A stretch of 64,000 nucleotides of DNA from Apteryx mantelli (GCF_036417845.1 NC_089991.1:14105001-14169000), one strand, 5' to 3'; counted from the stretch's first letter, positions 12,201 through 22,904 are shown. Numbers and translations: made by a program. Notes: a model not told the origin generated them from the letters alone.

Positions 12201-15200
12201 ATAAATCTATTCCCCTCCCTGCCCATACACTTAACCTTTGGAAAAGGAGGGGAAAATTAATTATCCTCTCTCCAGAAGAGCATTCGAACAGGCTAAAAGC
12301 AGGATTTTCTAATCCTACATTAAAACTTGCAAATGCTATGCTCATCAGGTATTTCCTTACTGTCTGCTTCCTCCAGGTGCAGAGCAAGCTTTACAGTAAT
12401 TCTGAGCCAGCAGGTGGCATTAACATCTCACAGACCCTAAGCACACAGTGTTTGTCAAATGCTGGACACACACAAGCTTAAAAGCCCTGTATCCAACTAA
12501 TAGTTTTTAATGACCGTTTCAAGAATGGCATGGAAAGTTAGCTACAGTCTTGTTTGAAGCGTTCCACTATCCACTCTGACAAAATAAGATGCGCTTGCCT
12601 TCTCCTGCTTGATGGTTGGCTGCACTTCCTGGCTCTCGTATCAGCAGCACTCCATCAGCTACACGTCGAGGAACTCACATCAGAACCTTATCCTAGCCTG
12701 CAACAGGGCACTTAAAAGATAATGGCAAGACTAATAGCAAAGTTTAGCATCAGGATCACATTTTTAATCTGTACAATAAGCCCTCAGAGTAACAAAAGTG
12801 GAGATATGTCCTTCTTTAAAGGACATACACTCAACACGGAAAAAGAATGTTCTACTGCGTAAGATAACGGCTCAGGAATTGGTAGATGTGGCTCCCAATT
12901 TTCAGCCCATTTTCAAAGCTTCCTGTGCAACTGCTGACAGGCTGATGTGTAGTACATCAGGCTGCCATCAGTAGCCATGGAGAAAACATTTCCTTACCTC
13001 AAACAAATGCGGGAATAAAGTCCACTGAACACTGAGGTACTTGTATAAATGAAGTGAATTATAAACTCCCAAATGGACATCCTATTTACAGAGCATCACT
13101 GGGGGGGTGGGGGTGGGGAGTGGAAATCAAGCCTTTAATACATACACCATCAACTTCACAAAGTCTGCAAGAACAAAATGCAAAGTCAGTAGTGCATCAC
13201 TGCAACAATGGAAACAGAATGGGGGCGAGAGGAAAGAAACTTTAAAAATGGGAATATATAGGGATATTTTAGCTTCTCTTCCAGCCTGAAGTTTAAGTAA
13301 TTTAGAACATGACTTTAACAGACTGTAAAAAGTTCCAGTAGACAGAATTTCAAAACAGCCATTAAAATTTACTCTTCTTAGTACTGTATAGAAGTAGGAC
13401 TTTCATTGCCCTGGAGGGGAAAGCAGAAAGTAAAACCCAAAAAGGACCAGGAATTATTTTCTTCAGAGTATACGATGAAAGCAGTATTAGCACCTGCAAT
13501 GAACACATCAGCCACTTTCTGAAGCAAGTGAATAAGTTAATCTTAATAAAAAAATTCATTAATGGAATTCTTTCACAAAGTCTTAAGATAGTGATCTACA
13601 GGAAACAAAATTTGCATTAGGAAAGTTTTTTGATTATTCCCATGCATCTGGGATGGGCTAAAGGAGACAGCTTCCATAACCATCCCTCTTCTATACTAGA
13701 AATCCCACTGTTTTCATGTAAATCCATGCTGAAACTGAGGTAGTTTTGATTTAACCCTCACCCTTCCATTTTATTCTTAGTAATACCAAAGTCTGCTAGG
13801 CTCCATTATAGAGGCAGACTCAGAAGGAAGTTAATGAAAAATGTTAATATCCAACAAATCAAGTGCTGCAACACAATATAAAAAAAGAACACATAAAAAG
13901 TATAAACTGACACCTGACCAGTTCTATTGCAAGCCACTTACCAACAAAATCTGAAAATCTAGAATAAAACTTAAATATCTTGGGCACTCCTGTAACACCT
14001 GTTTTCTGATAAACACTTGAATTTCTTATAGGTAGCAAGTTCTTAGACTATTTCTAGAGTTCACTTACCACTGCATTCCTTTCTTTGGGATATTTGAACA
14101 CAGACTTCTATTCAACCACAAATATTTACTCATCACCAGCCAAATATAATACCAATAATACCAACCTTATATCTAGAAACTCAATCCTCATTGTCCAGGC
14201 ACTCTAAAGAGCTTGGTTTTCAGAATTTAAACTTTATCTCTTGGATTCACATATAACAAGGGCCCCTGAAGCAAGTCCAGGATCATATGGATGGAGAGGA
14301 GAGTATAAGTGGTCCCTCAACTACGTAAGAGTACCTGAGAGAAATAATACAAGCCTTCATGTATCACTTTTGCACCATTCTTACGATGAAAACTTGCTCC
14401 ATGGAGTGTGTTTAAAACCAGGGGAAACCGAGATGCGTGCTTCCACTGAAGCCACAATGCAAAAGAACCAGACAGTCTGACTGCCACAGATGACCTTTAC
14501 TGCACAGGGCTGCATTAGGTCTGCTGTGCAAGAAAAGGATCCTCAGTGCACAAGGAAACCTCAGGCAATGAGGGGATGTTTGTGGTCAATATGCATTTTA
14601 TAAGATATGATCTTTTTCAGCATGGAGAAGTTGGCATTTTCCTTGTTCACACACACAGACCTCTAGCAGTACTAGTAGCATGTGCTTTGTCACCCTGCTA
14701 ACCATTAGGGACCAGAGCAATAATACAATTTTGCCGATACAGACTTCAGACCTACAAAAGAACAGATGTTAACCAGCATTATAATTCAACATCTCCTGGC
14801 CTGGTTTAAAGCATTTAATATTTCACACTAGAAGTGAATACTGTATGCAGATTTTAGTGCTTGACTTTTAAAGATAAATTGATAACTTTTTATTTCAAAC
14901 CCTAACAACTTATAAATTTAGAACTTACTTCCATGACATTATCCAGAACTTGGTTTCAGAAAAGGCCTTCTGTTTCAAAACATAAACAAGAAGCTAGGCC
15001 CAGACCAAAAATGCAGGTCACTAATACCCTTCTTTTAGAAGGCGTTGACAATATTGATATTACAAAAGAGCTATTAAACAGCTGCTAGTAACCTGAACAG
15101 TAGCGAATAGGACATAAGAATACACATGCAGTTTAAACTATGAAAAAAATGCACTTTTTGCATTCCATCTATCTTAAACAGTAAAAAAACCTGGTCAAAT

Positions 15201-16821
15201 TTCACTTTTTTCTCATGTAGTTGCATAGTGCTTATATGTTCAGAATACAAACAGTAAGGGCAAAAGATATTTTCACCTGTAAATGGTAGTTGAATGTTTA
15301 TCAACATACACTCAGATGAGTTCTTGCCTTCCTATAGCAAGGGGTTCTTGGAAGGCTATGAGAAAAGAAAACCCAAACCTCACAGTGTGAAAAAGCTTAA
15401 CTTACTTTGTGATAGATATCAGTTCCTGAAATAAAAACCTGGTATTTAAGAACCATTATACTTCACCCCATACATTACATGCAAGGAGCAATTAGTACCA
15501 ATAACCATACTTCAGGGCTGCAATAACCCGGCTTGAAAACCATTATTCTGAAAAAAATAACATGTACCAAAATATAAGGTTACCTAGGCAATGCACAACA
15601 CAAGGCAACAGGAAAAAACAATCTCCGGGTCTGAATATACAGAGACTGGAACAGATGTCAACGTCTGCAGCCCAGGTCTTTCTGCCCAGCAGCCAGGAGC
15701 CGTGGAGGCCCGACGTGAGCCGCAACCGAGTTAAAAGGAAGCGTCCATGTGCTCGTCCCTCCCCCGGCCCCCGCTTCCCAGGTCCCATTCCGCACCGCTT
15801 TTGCGCTACGAAAGGCGCGGGCCAGGCAGCCGCTGCCCCCGTCTATGCCGCTTTGGGGGGGGGGGGGGGGGAAGCGCCTTGCTCCCCCTTCCGACCCGTT
15901 TTGCGGGCGAGGCCGGGCGGCAGGGCCGGGGCAGGGGCCCGGCAGGCCCCAGGGCTGCGCGCCCTCCCCGCGGCTAAAGGGGGCCGAGGCAGGAGGCGGC
16001 GGCGAGCTCCGGCCCCGAGGGGGCAGAGGCCGCCCGGCCCCCGGGCGGGCGTCCCGGCTGCGGCCTCCCGGGGCCGGGGCTCGGGCTCGGCACGGCTCCG
16101 CCGTGAGGTCTCACCTTTTAGAGAGGTCCATGAGGACCCCCGAGAAAAGCTTCTCTCCCAGCCGGAACGAGACCACCAGAGCGTCCTCGATGATGTGATC
16201 CAGGGTGACCCGCACCTCGGAGCCCGGCAGCAGCGGAGCCGCCGCCGCCGCCGCCTCCCCTCCGGCCGGAGCCACGGGCACCGGGCACTCCGGCTCGGCA
16301 GCGGCGGCATCAGCAGCATCCGGCTCCTCCTCCTCCGGCCGGGACGGCTCCTCCCCGGGCTCCGGCTTCACGGAGCCCCCAGTAGCCGGCGGGCAGGGCT
16401 GCGGCTCCTCCTCGGGAAGTTCAGGGTGCCCAGCAGGCGGCGGGCAGGGCTGCGGCTCCTCCTCGCGCTCCGGGCTCGGCGCTCGCCGGTGCTCGGCCTG
16501 GGGCGAGCCCACCTCCGGGGTGAAGGACGGCAACTTCTCCGCCGCCGTCCCCTCGGCTTCCGGCTCCCGCGTCCCGGCCGGGCTGCGGGAGAGCTGCACG
16601 GGCGGCGGCGGCGGCTGCTCGGCCTCGCCGGGAGCGACCTTCCCCCCGTCGGCCTCCTCCCCATCAGGCACCACCGACTCGACGGCCTCGGTGACGGCAG
16701 GGAGAGGGTCCGCGCCGGCCTCGCTGCCTGGGATAGGCTCCATCTCGGGCTCAGCTTCGCCGGCCCCCCCATCGCCCGGCACCGCTGCAGTCGCTGCCGC
16801 CTCCGCAGCCATGGCCGCCAT
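1587..16821 (-). CDS. PWWP2A: PWWP domain-containing protein 2A, two coding exons
   Basis: The coding sequence is complement(join(1587..3276,16115..16821)), 2397 nt, 798 residues plus stop. Family knowledge: PWWP2A is a nuclear chromatin reader that binds H2A.Z nucleosomes and H3K36me3 and associates with an MTA1-HDAC-RBBP subcomplex of NuRD. Seen here: an acidic, Pro/Ala-rich N-terminus; a conserved block around residues 199-245 spanning the exon junction; a Lys/Arg-rich central region; a ten-serine run; and a C-terminal PWWP domain with FPWWP at 709-713. F709, W712 and W738 align with the aromatic cage I recall for the human protein. Exon 1 ends AAAAG/gtgaga and exon 2 begins after ctttaag, splitting the Arg236 codon in phase 2. 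I recall human PWWP2A as 755 residues, so this copy is about 43 longer, mainly in exon 1. The paralogue PWWP2B is less likely because the N-terminus and central region match PWWP2A. Other splice forms were not resolved. Confidence 0.95.
1989..2015. repeat. (GGA)9 coding microsatellite
   Basis: Nine perfect GGA units on the plus strand read as TCC (Ser) on the coding strand. With the adjoining TCA codon they give a ten-serine run just before the PWWP domain of PWWP2A. Confidence 0.9.
5070..5107. repeat. poly(A)21 followed by (GGAA)n
   Basis: Twenty-one A residues followed by four GGAA units and a partial unit, in the PWWP2A intron. No transposon body was recognised next to it. Confidence 0.9.
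5731..5748. repeat. poly(A) run
   Basis: Eighteen consecutive A residues in the PWWP2A intron. Confidence 0.9.
8346..8377. repeat. (TG)n-like alternating purine/pyrimidine tract
   Basis: Thirty-two bases alternate strictly purine/pyrimidine. The tract includes the perfect palindromes GTGCACGTGCAC (8346-8357) and GCACACGTGTGC (8354-8365), each centred on a CACGTG E-box. Confidence 0.85.
10363..10392. repeat. (AAAC)n / (CA)n simple repeat
   Basis: AAAC units that run into a short CA repeat, in the PWWP2A intron. Confidence 0.9.
10940..11035 (-). mobile_element. CR1 LINE 3' end fragment
   Basis: The plus strand shows ATAGAATCATAGAAT, then a diverged ggttggaagggacct-type block and a tccaaccc block. 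This is the reverse complement of the CR1 3' terminus with its ATTCTATG octamer repeats. Only about 95 bp remain, so this is an old, 5'-truncated copy in minus orientation. Subfamily cannot be assigned by eye. Confidence 0.8.
12404..12422 (+). promoter_or_regulatory. CTCF-like motif
   Basis: CCAGCAGGTGGCA with its flanks fits about 16 of 19 positions of the CTCF consensus, plus orientation. It lies in the PWWP2A intron. Occupancy is unknown. Confidence 0.4.
13101..13120 (+). repeat. G-rich tract with G-quadruplex potential
   Basis: Seven, two, three-or-more and four-base G runs separated by single T residues. On the plus strand it could fold as a short-loop quadruplex. Confidence 0.5.
15855..15871 (+). 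repeat. poly(G)17
   Basis: Seventeen consecutive G residues within the CpG island, about 245 bp inside PWWP2A intron 1. Length is prone to sequencing or assembly error. Confidence 0.8.
16115..16821 (-). CDS. PWWP2A: PWWP2A coding exon 1
   Basis: This exon encodes residues 1-235 plus two bases of codon 236. The start at 16821 was chosen because MAAMAAEAAATAA aligns with the human N-terminus; a second in-frame ATG lies three codons on at 16812. The frame stays open for 70 codons upstream, but that stretch is promoter-like GC-rich DNA and does not resemble the protein. The exon is very GC-rich and encodes Ala, Pro and Glu tracts. An exact 28-bp repeat (16387-16414 and 16438-16465) duplicates an EEEPQPCPP motif. 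The last part, from PGSEVR to DLSKR, is the most conserved portion. The donor is AAAAG/gtgaga at 16114. Confidence 0.93.
16387..16465. repeat. exact 28-bp direct repeat, 51-bp period, in PWWP2A exon 1
   Basis: The 28 bases at 16387-16414 recur identically at 16438-16465. The 51-bp offset is 17 codons, so the frame is kept and the encoded EEEPQPCPP motif appears twice (about residues 119-128 and 136-145). Confidence 0.9.
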
Positions 16822-17175
16822 TTTCTCTGCTGCTTCACCGCCGCCTCCCTCCAGCAGCGGGATCGATAACCGCGGCCTTCCCCGCCCGCCTGGGAGGGAG
16901 GGCCCGCCCCCTAGGGCAGCATCTGGCAGCCTATTGGCGAGCGCGGCTCGATTCTCTACTGCTAATGGAGAGAGGAGCAGTCCGTCAAGCCCAGCGGGAA
17001 CTTCCCGTTGGCCAGCGGGGACTTCATTCAATGGAGAGTCGGGAAGAGGAAGAAGGGGTGTGGCTTGAAGCTCTACACGCCGTTACAGACTAAAGGGGTG
17101 GGGCCTTTGGTGCTATTCCGCCACCCCATTGGCGGAGGGAGGAGCCGCTCCCCTGAGAGGCCGGTAATTGGTGGG
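16822..17175 (-). promoter_or_regulatory. PWWP2A: PWWP2A proximal promoter with CCAAT boxes
   Basis: A TATA-less, GC-rich region upstream of the start codon. CCAAT on the minus strand (ATTGG on plus) occurs at 16933-16937, 17128-17132 and 17167-17171. The nearest is at a normal distance for a start site around 16850-16880. A YY1-type element (AAAATGGCGGC on minus) overlaps the start codon at 16809-16825. The transcription start itself was not determined. Confidence 0.55.
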
Positions 17176-17220
17176 GGCTGGCGTCCGTCAGGGAGCGCGA
17201 GGCGGGAGCCGCGCGGGGGA

Positions 17221-17380
17221 CGGCATGCGCGCTGCGGGCGGCGGGGCGAGGGCGCGGGGGAAGATGGCGAGGGCAGGAGGGCGGCCGGGGAGGGGGGGGT
17301 CGGTCCGCGGGGCGGGCAGCCTCTCTCTCCCCGCTCGGGCCGTGCCGGTTCCGTTACCGTGCGGCCTGTGGGGCGGAGCG
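17221..17380 (+). ncRNA. candidate first exon of a divergent transcript
   Basis: This lies in the upstream half of the CpG island. It has an NRF1-like GCATGCGC at 17223-17230 and a plus-oriented YY1-like AAGATGGCGA at 17261-17270, a motif typical of just downstream of start sites. A possible donor is GCG/gtgcgt at 17381. Both boundaries are guesses. The inference rests on the divergent-promoter layout and the splice-like blocks further downstream. Confidence 0.25.
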
Positions 17381-18804
17381 GTGCGTGCCCCGCGCTGCGG
17401 GGGCGAGCAGGGCCCTTACGGGGGGGGGGGGTGAAAAACCGCGAAGCGCTGAATGTGGCAAACGGGCAGCTCCCTCGGGAGAGGAGAAGCGCGAGGGAGA
17501 CAGAGGGTTTGGTGTCTTGCGTAGAGTAAATCAGCACTTTACAAGATGAAGCTGCCTACATTAGGTACATGGGGTAAAAACAAGAACCGTAGAGATAAGG
17601 GGAGGAAAAAGAAACGACGTTTCCCCTCAAGATGTTTTGAGTCAGTGGTTTTCTTCCTGTGGGTTCAATAGTTCCTACTGTGTTGGGCGTTTTTTTCCAC
17701 CCATCTAGGAAATCTTGTTTTTCCTAAGCAAAAAGGAAATGTTTTAGGATGTTATATATGTGATTTTACGTTTTTCCTGAAGCTAATGTGTTTGGAGAAA
17801 GAAGAGAAGTGTTTAAAAAACAGAAGGAGGGAAGGATGAGAAAGAAAAGTATGAACAACTGGGGAGAGAAAGAGACAAAAGCGATCTTAAAGCATGGATG
17901 GTTTTATTCTTCCCTGTGCTATTACCAGAGATACACTGTTTAGTTGCAATTGAAACTTGCTGAAAAGTAATAAACCGAGTCTATAAGACTTTTTAAAAAT
18001 AAACTATATTAGTGTTTCTTTCAAGTTAGTGACTTTTATTGGCAGATTTCAAAGTTGCTACCAACCATATGCTTACAGTACCCTTGAAACAGCTACACCC
18101 CAGGTTGTTAAGTAAAAAAAACCCCAAACTTATAAGTAATGAACCTGAAGAACTAATGAAATTATTAGATACATCCTTGAACAGATTAATGGCCTAGTAG
18201 TATACTCACCTTTTTCTTACTTCGTTGTAGGAAAACTGATTTACATGCATTTAAAGGACTATGGTAATACAAACAATAAACTTCTCAATGAGAATGATAA
18301 ACAACGACTTGGACTAAATCGTCTTCTATAACAACAAAAAAGCTACATATAACTATGCAAATAAAACATGATCTTGCAAGCTGCTAGCTGTAGGATTTTA
18401 GCAGGTAGTAAAGGCAAGGCATGAGTAACCTACTCTGTTGCCCTGAACATTGTGTTTTGACTTGTGTTATGGACATGAAGACTCTTTCCCTTTTTGATTT
18501 TATACTGCTTTACCTTGCATGATGGATATAATGTATGCATTATCATTGTCGTGAAGTATATAAGGGACATAAGCGAACATCAGGAAGAACAGAGCTAGAC
18601 ACATTTCTTGAGACAAATGCATTAGAAATACAGTCAAGTGAACTTGCTAAAGATAAAACTGCTTATTAGATTTTTTTTTTTTCTTTTACCACCATATTTG
18701 TTAAATCAATGGCTTGGTAGTGTGAGTGGGTAGAATAAAATGTTTGTTGGGAGAGGGAGTAGTGGATAGAGAATTACAATTTTTTTTAATTATTTTTTTT
18801 CCAG

Positions 18805-18892
18805 CCATGCTTGCAGCTTCATCAGTCTGTATCGCAGAGAAACAGCAGATGGATTCAGCGTATCATCTGTGGGTTAAAAGAAATCAGATTTG
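18805..18892 (+). ncRNA. candidate internal exon of a divergent transcript (88 nt)
   Basis: It is preceded by a long T-rich tract ending ttttttttccag and followed by ATTTG/gtaagc, both near-consensus splice signals. It lies about 2 kb from the PWWP2A start on the opposite strand. The sequence matches no protein I recognise. It could belong to a divergent lncRNA or be a chance pairing of splice-like signals. Confidence 0.4.
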
Positions 18893-19510
18893 GTAAGCTT
18901 TTCCAAAATTACTGACCATTAATTTTACTGCCTAAATCATTCTGAAACAATTTTGTTAGACCATATTTGTAAAAGATCTGTATTCTATATCCTAAGGCCT
19001 TAGTGCTTTGAAAGATGGCAACTATGTAGGAGCCCCCAAGGCTGAATATTTCCATTGCCAGAATTGCAGAGAATAGTGAGGAGATCTGTGTTGCTACTGA
19101 GTTACCTTAATTTCAAACCTGTCCTTGTGCAAAGATCTCAGTTTTACATCAGATGTGAGATGTCAGTTTTACAAGTCAGGGTTGTTTTGTATATTCTGCC
19201 AAGGAAAAGGCAACAGTGGCTTGGGAAGGTTTACAGAAATTTTGAATGATTCATGGAGTTTTCATCTTGAAGGAGCCTGGTATAAAATAAGTGATCATAG
19301 GACTGGCGGAAGGACTCTGCTCTTCTTTCCTGTCTTATTTTTGGTCTGTGCAATTGTGACAATGGATGGCACGCATCTAGAAAATACAAATTTGCTTTCT
19401 GGGAACTTTTAACGTTATTCGGTTGAGTCCCAGGATAGGTAAAAATGTATTAGTGAAGATAGCTTATATGTAACACCAGAGCTCTTTTTACATTGGACTC
19501 TCTTATGCAG

Positions 19511-19594
19511 AGAATGCTTGGAGATACCCCAGCCGTATTTCAACAGCAAACCAAATCTTACCCTGCATGCGGAGGACTGCTCTGCATGTTAGAG
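19511..19594 (+). ncRNA. candidate internal exon of a divergent transcript (84 nt)
   Basis: The acceptor is actctcttatgcag and the donor is TTAGAG/gtatgt, a strong match. It lies 0.6 kb downstream of the previous candidate exon. Joining the two leaves one frame open across both, but over so short a distance that is weak evidence for coding. I recognise no family. Confidence 0.35.
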
Positions 19595-20227
19595 GTATGT
19601 TCATCTGCTCTAATACTGTTTTCCCTATACTGCCTCACACTAGTAGTAATCTATCTGTTCATCTCAAATCTAATGTTGGAAGGAAAAGGCACCAGGTTAG
19701 CCAGAGGGGTGAGCAGTGTGCAATAATATGTACTGTCATACTGTATATTCTATCTTGCTTTTACTCAGGAAAGGTAGTACTGTATTTCAAAAGTTTACAA
19801 ACGCTAGCACTCCAGGTGTCAGTAAACTCTGAGAAACTCTCTTCAGGACAGATTTCGTGTGTGTGTGGGGGGGAACTCTCATGTTCCTTACTATAAAACA
19901 GCATGGCTTGTGTAGATACTTTGTACCTCTGTGATTCTAATTGTGCTATCCGGTCAGTTCAGTTGCCACAGTTCATTTCTCTAGTCCTGCCATGGGGTGG
20001 TATAGAAGGATGGCAGTAAATTCTGAGCCTACAAGAAATTACCAACTAATACAAAGAGACTGCTTAGCCCTTGAGCTAATGGGACATTGAAATCCAATAG
20101 CTCAGCCCAGCAGGCTTTTTGTTATGCTAAATTCGGACTTTTCTGAAAGATGGGTGTAAAATGGAAGATTTCCTCTTCCAAAACTGCAGTGAGATTAATG
20201 CTTTCTGAAATCCACTCTGCTTTTCAG

Positions 20228-20655
20228 CAGGTGTTGCTTATGGCAGACAGTAGCCATTAAAATGCTAACTGTCATCTTTTACATCTACTGGAGTCCCCAG
20301 CAGTCCTTATGCTAAGCGTAAGAAACAAACCTGGGTGTATGGCTTGTTAACACTCTGTTTGAATTGTTTCATTGTAATAACAGAGGAGATAATGTGCTTC
20401 ACCCAGTCAGTTTAAAATACTAAGGGGGTCTTAAAAATAGAATGTAAACAGCTTTGTTACGGTATCATTTACATGTTGAAAGGTGTTATATGTGCTTTTA
20501 AAAAGAGAGAAATGAAGATATTTATACACCATTCTAATCTAATGTCCAGCAGAAACATGATATGATGGGTTACTTTTAAATGGGAGCATGTTAACAGTAG
20601 GTATGTTGACAAAGGATGAAATTTGTTCATTGAATAAAAAAGTGCTTTCTATATA
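20228..20655 (+). ncRNA. candidate terminal exon of a divergent transcript
   Basis: It starts after a good acceptor (actctgcttttcag) and has a canonical AATAAA at 20633-20638. The frame carried from the upstream candidate exons meets a stop within about ten codons. Boundaries are tentative; a donor-like AAGC/gtaaga near 20317 would instead make this an internal exon. Confidence 0.25.
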
Positions 20656-22883
20656 ATTTTTCCCATCCCAAACTCCTTTGATCACCCTGTAATTTCTGTT
20701 TATTTAAATCTGGCCTGTAATCTCTTTAGGATAGGATTTGTCTTTCTGTGGCTGGTTTGCATAGTGATTAGCATAGTTGGGGCCTTGTTTCTATCCTGGA
20801 GCCTTTAGAAACTGCCAAAATAAAATGAATGATGTTAATGAAACAAATTGCACTCGCGCACCCTTTCTGTAGATTAAAATGAGTCTGTGTGTGTTCAGCA
20901 ATTGGCAGAAAGGACAAAAGTAGAAAAAAGAAACTGTGAATTCAAGAGAGAGGAACTGATAAATTTTCACACGGGGAGAGGAGAGAGAATAATTTGGCAT
21001 AAGAAAATAGATACAACTGGAGGGGATTAAAAAAACTGATGAATTTGAAGGCAGGAAAAATGCAAAGCTGTATGAAGATGCGTTTAACAGCATGTTGGCA
21101 GACTGGGTGGCAAAAGAAGTTGTAGTGAACTTGAGTGAGTGAACGGATGTGATGTGGTTGAGTGGTGCCTGTAAGAAGTAGATATGATTGTATCTGTATG
21201 TGTGGGTATACATGAGTGAAAGAATAGTTTCTGTGTGTGTAAGCTGGGACGCGATAAAGATCGAGTCTTGAAGTCTCCCTGTTTGCAGGCCTGTGTACCC
21301 ACATACATGTATGCTTCAGTGATACTGATTTGTTTTGTCATGACAAAAACATATCACTCCACTGAACTAATTGCAAATAGAAAATCTTGAAGTATGTGAA
21401 TAGTTGCGGCATGTATGTGTATTTCAGTTTATACAAGCGCTTCCAGTTAGGGTCTGTATAGTATAAGAAAATGCGTAGTGGTAACAACATAATTCTGTGG
21501 GCATGAGGTTCCATAGAAGTGCACTACCATGAAAGAGCTGACGCAAAGTACAAGCACATCTACACTTTAAGGTTACAATGGGACAGTACAAATAAATATT
21601 GTATAATCGAGGTTACACTGAAGCTGAAATGGATGATTGCAGCATATCTAGAAATAATCAGCTTCGTTTAAACTAACAAATTTAGCTGTCAGTAACAGTG
21701 AAACAGTGATAACAGACTCCAGAATGGACTGCACCGAGGTAATTGCCTAGTAGCTGGAATTTGTGTTGTTACTGGTATCCAAGCTAGCTGGATACATCTG
21801 TGTTTGCTGTCTGTTCATGCTGCAGTCCATCTGACTCAGTGTAGGCATACAAAAGCCCTAAGCAAGTGTATGGATTTATAGGGAGTGTTTATGAGGGAAT
21901 AGGTGATAATGTCTCAGTAGGATAGTAGATATTGGGAAAAATATCTAGACTGGGATGTAAGGATTTTAGGTCAAGAGGTTTATGATTTGAAGCTCTGAGT
22001 CACTTGCTGAGATTCTGACCACATACGTTAAAGGGATTGTATTTTATGTACACCAATAGCCCCCAGTTTTTGCTGGTCCTTCGGCAGTAACATTGAGAAA
22101 TAGTTTACTGCAGGAAGCACCATACTTATTTCTTCCTGTCGAACTGGATCATAGTGGCAATAGCTTCCTGTGACTGCCATAGTGACAGTAATTTCCTGTG
22201 ACCCTGAACAAGGTCTGTCTGTCTCACAAGAGCCTCCCATGAATCATGGTTTATGGACCACAGTTTTATGTTGTGTTAATAAATTCATTTTAACATTATT
22301 CAGTGTTTGTCTAGGCAAGGCATGGTCTGCTATTGTTTTGAAATAATTTTTCAAGGCTTTCTCATTTAAAAAGGAAAAGTGTAGCCAATAAAAGCAAACA
22401 TGCACAAGTAATGCATAGGAATACAAGCAAGCAAGCAAAGTAAAGGTTGAGACTTGATTGTATGCTGCAAATTTACTGCTTCTAGAACAATTTAGGAAAG
22501 TAGTCTGCTTAAAACAGTTGTTAATTACTTTACAGTTAAACTGTTTTGAAACATCATATTGATTTATTACAGAAAATTTGTATGGGTGGAGAAAAATAAT
22601 CAGTCATTCCCAGAATATTTGGCAACTGATTTTCCTGGCCATAAGAATGTAGAACTTATTTTGTTAGGTTTGTGAATGATCCTTAAAGGATTTGTAAAAT
22701 CTGACTGTATGCACACATGCCCCAGAAGTCTACCCTGGAATCTGAAAAGTTAATTATACACTAAATTTCTTGTGAAGAAGAGATGAAGTCAAGGATTGGG
22801 ACTTCATCTAATGTCCATATGGAAAATTGATTTAAATCCATTATTCACTTCATCTAAAGCTACTACTATAGTATAGGTTGCTT

Positions 22884-22904
22884 AAAAAAAAAAAAAAAAA
22901 AAAA
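22884..22904. repeat. poly(A)21
   Basis: Twenty-one A residues in the intergenic spacer. Confidence 0.9.

Larger units (their letters stand above)
3277..16114 (-). other. PWWP2A: PWWP2A intron 1
   Basis: A single 12,838-bp intron with donor gtgaga at 16114 and acceptor ctttaag ending at 3277. It is AT-rich apart from the GC-rich donor-proximal 400 bp. It contains poly(A)/(GGAA)n at 5070-5107, poly(A) at 5731-5748, an alternating purine/pyrimidine tract at 8346-8377, (AAAC)n at 10363-10392, a short CR1 fragment near 10940-11035, a CTCF-like motif at 12404-12422 and a G-rich tract at 13101-13120. No further PWWP2A exon, nested gene or RNA gene was recognised. Confidence 0.85.
15700..17530. promoter_or_regulatory. 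CpG island at the PWWP2A 5' end
   Basis: This block is strongly GC-rich and CpG-dense, unlike the AT-rich flanks. It covers PWWP2A exon 1, its start codon and the first few hundred intron bases, and it extends about 700 bp upstream. It contains G runs (15855-15871 and 17420-17430). Borders were judged by eye. Confidence 0.85.

Noticed and set aside
15562..16869. 435-codon open frame on the plus strand across the CpG island
   Set aside because: It lies antisense to PWWP2A exon 1. Its Arg/Gly/Leu-rich composition is what GC-rich DNA produces in a shadow frame, and no domain is visible.
16822..17031. Upstream extension of PWWP2A by 70 in-frame codons
   Set aside because: It does not match the family N-terminus, spans promoter motifs including a CCAAT box, and stays open only because stop codons are rare in GC-rich DNA.
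17008..17529. 173-codon and overlapping frames upstream of PWWP2A
   Set aside because: These are low-complexity GC-driven frames without a recognised domain. They do not support a protein gene, though a divergent RNA remains possible.
18805..19594. Reading the divergent candidate exons as a protein gene
   Set aside because: One frame is open over about 57 codons in the two blocks, but that is expected by chance fairly often. The next candidate exon stops it quickly and no family is recognised.
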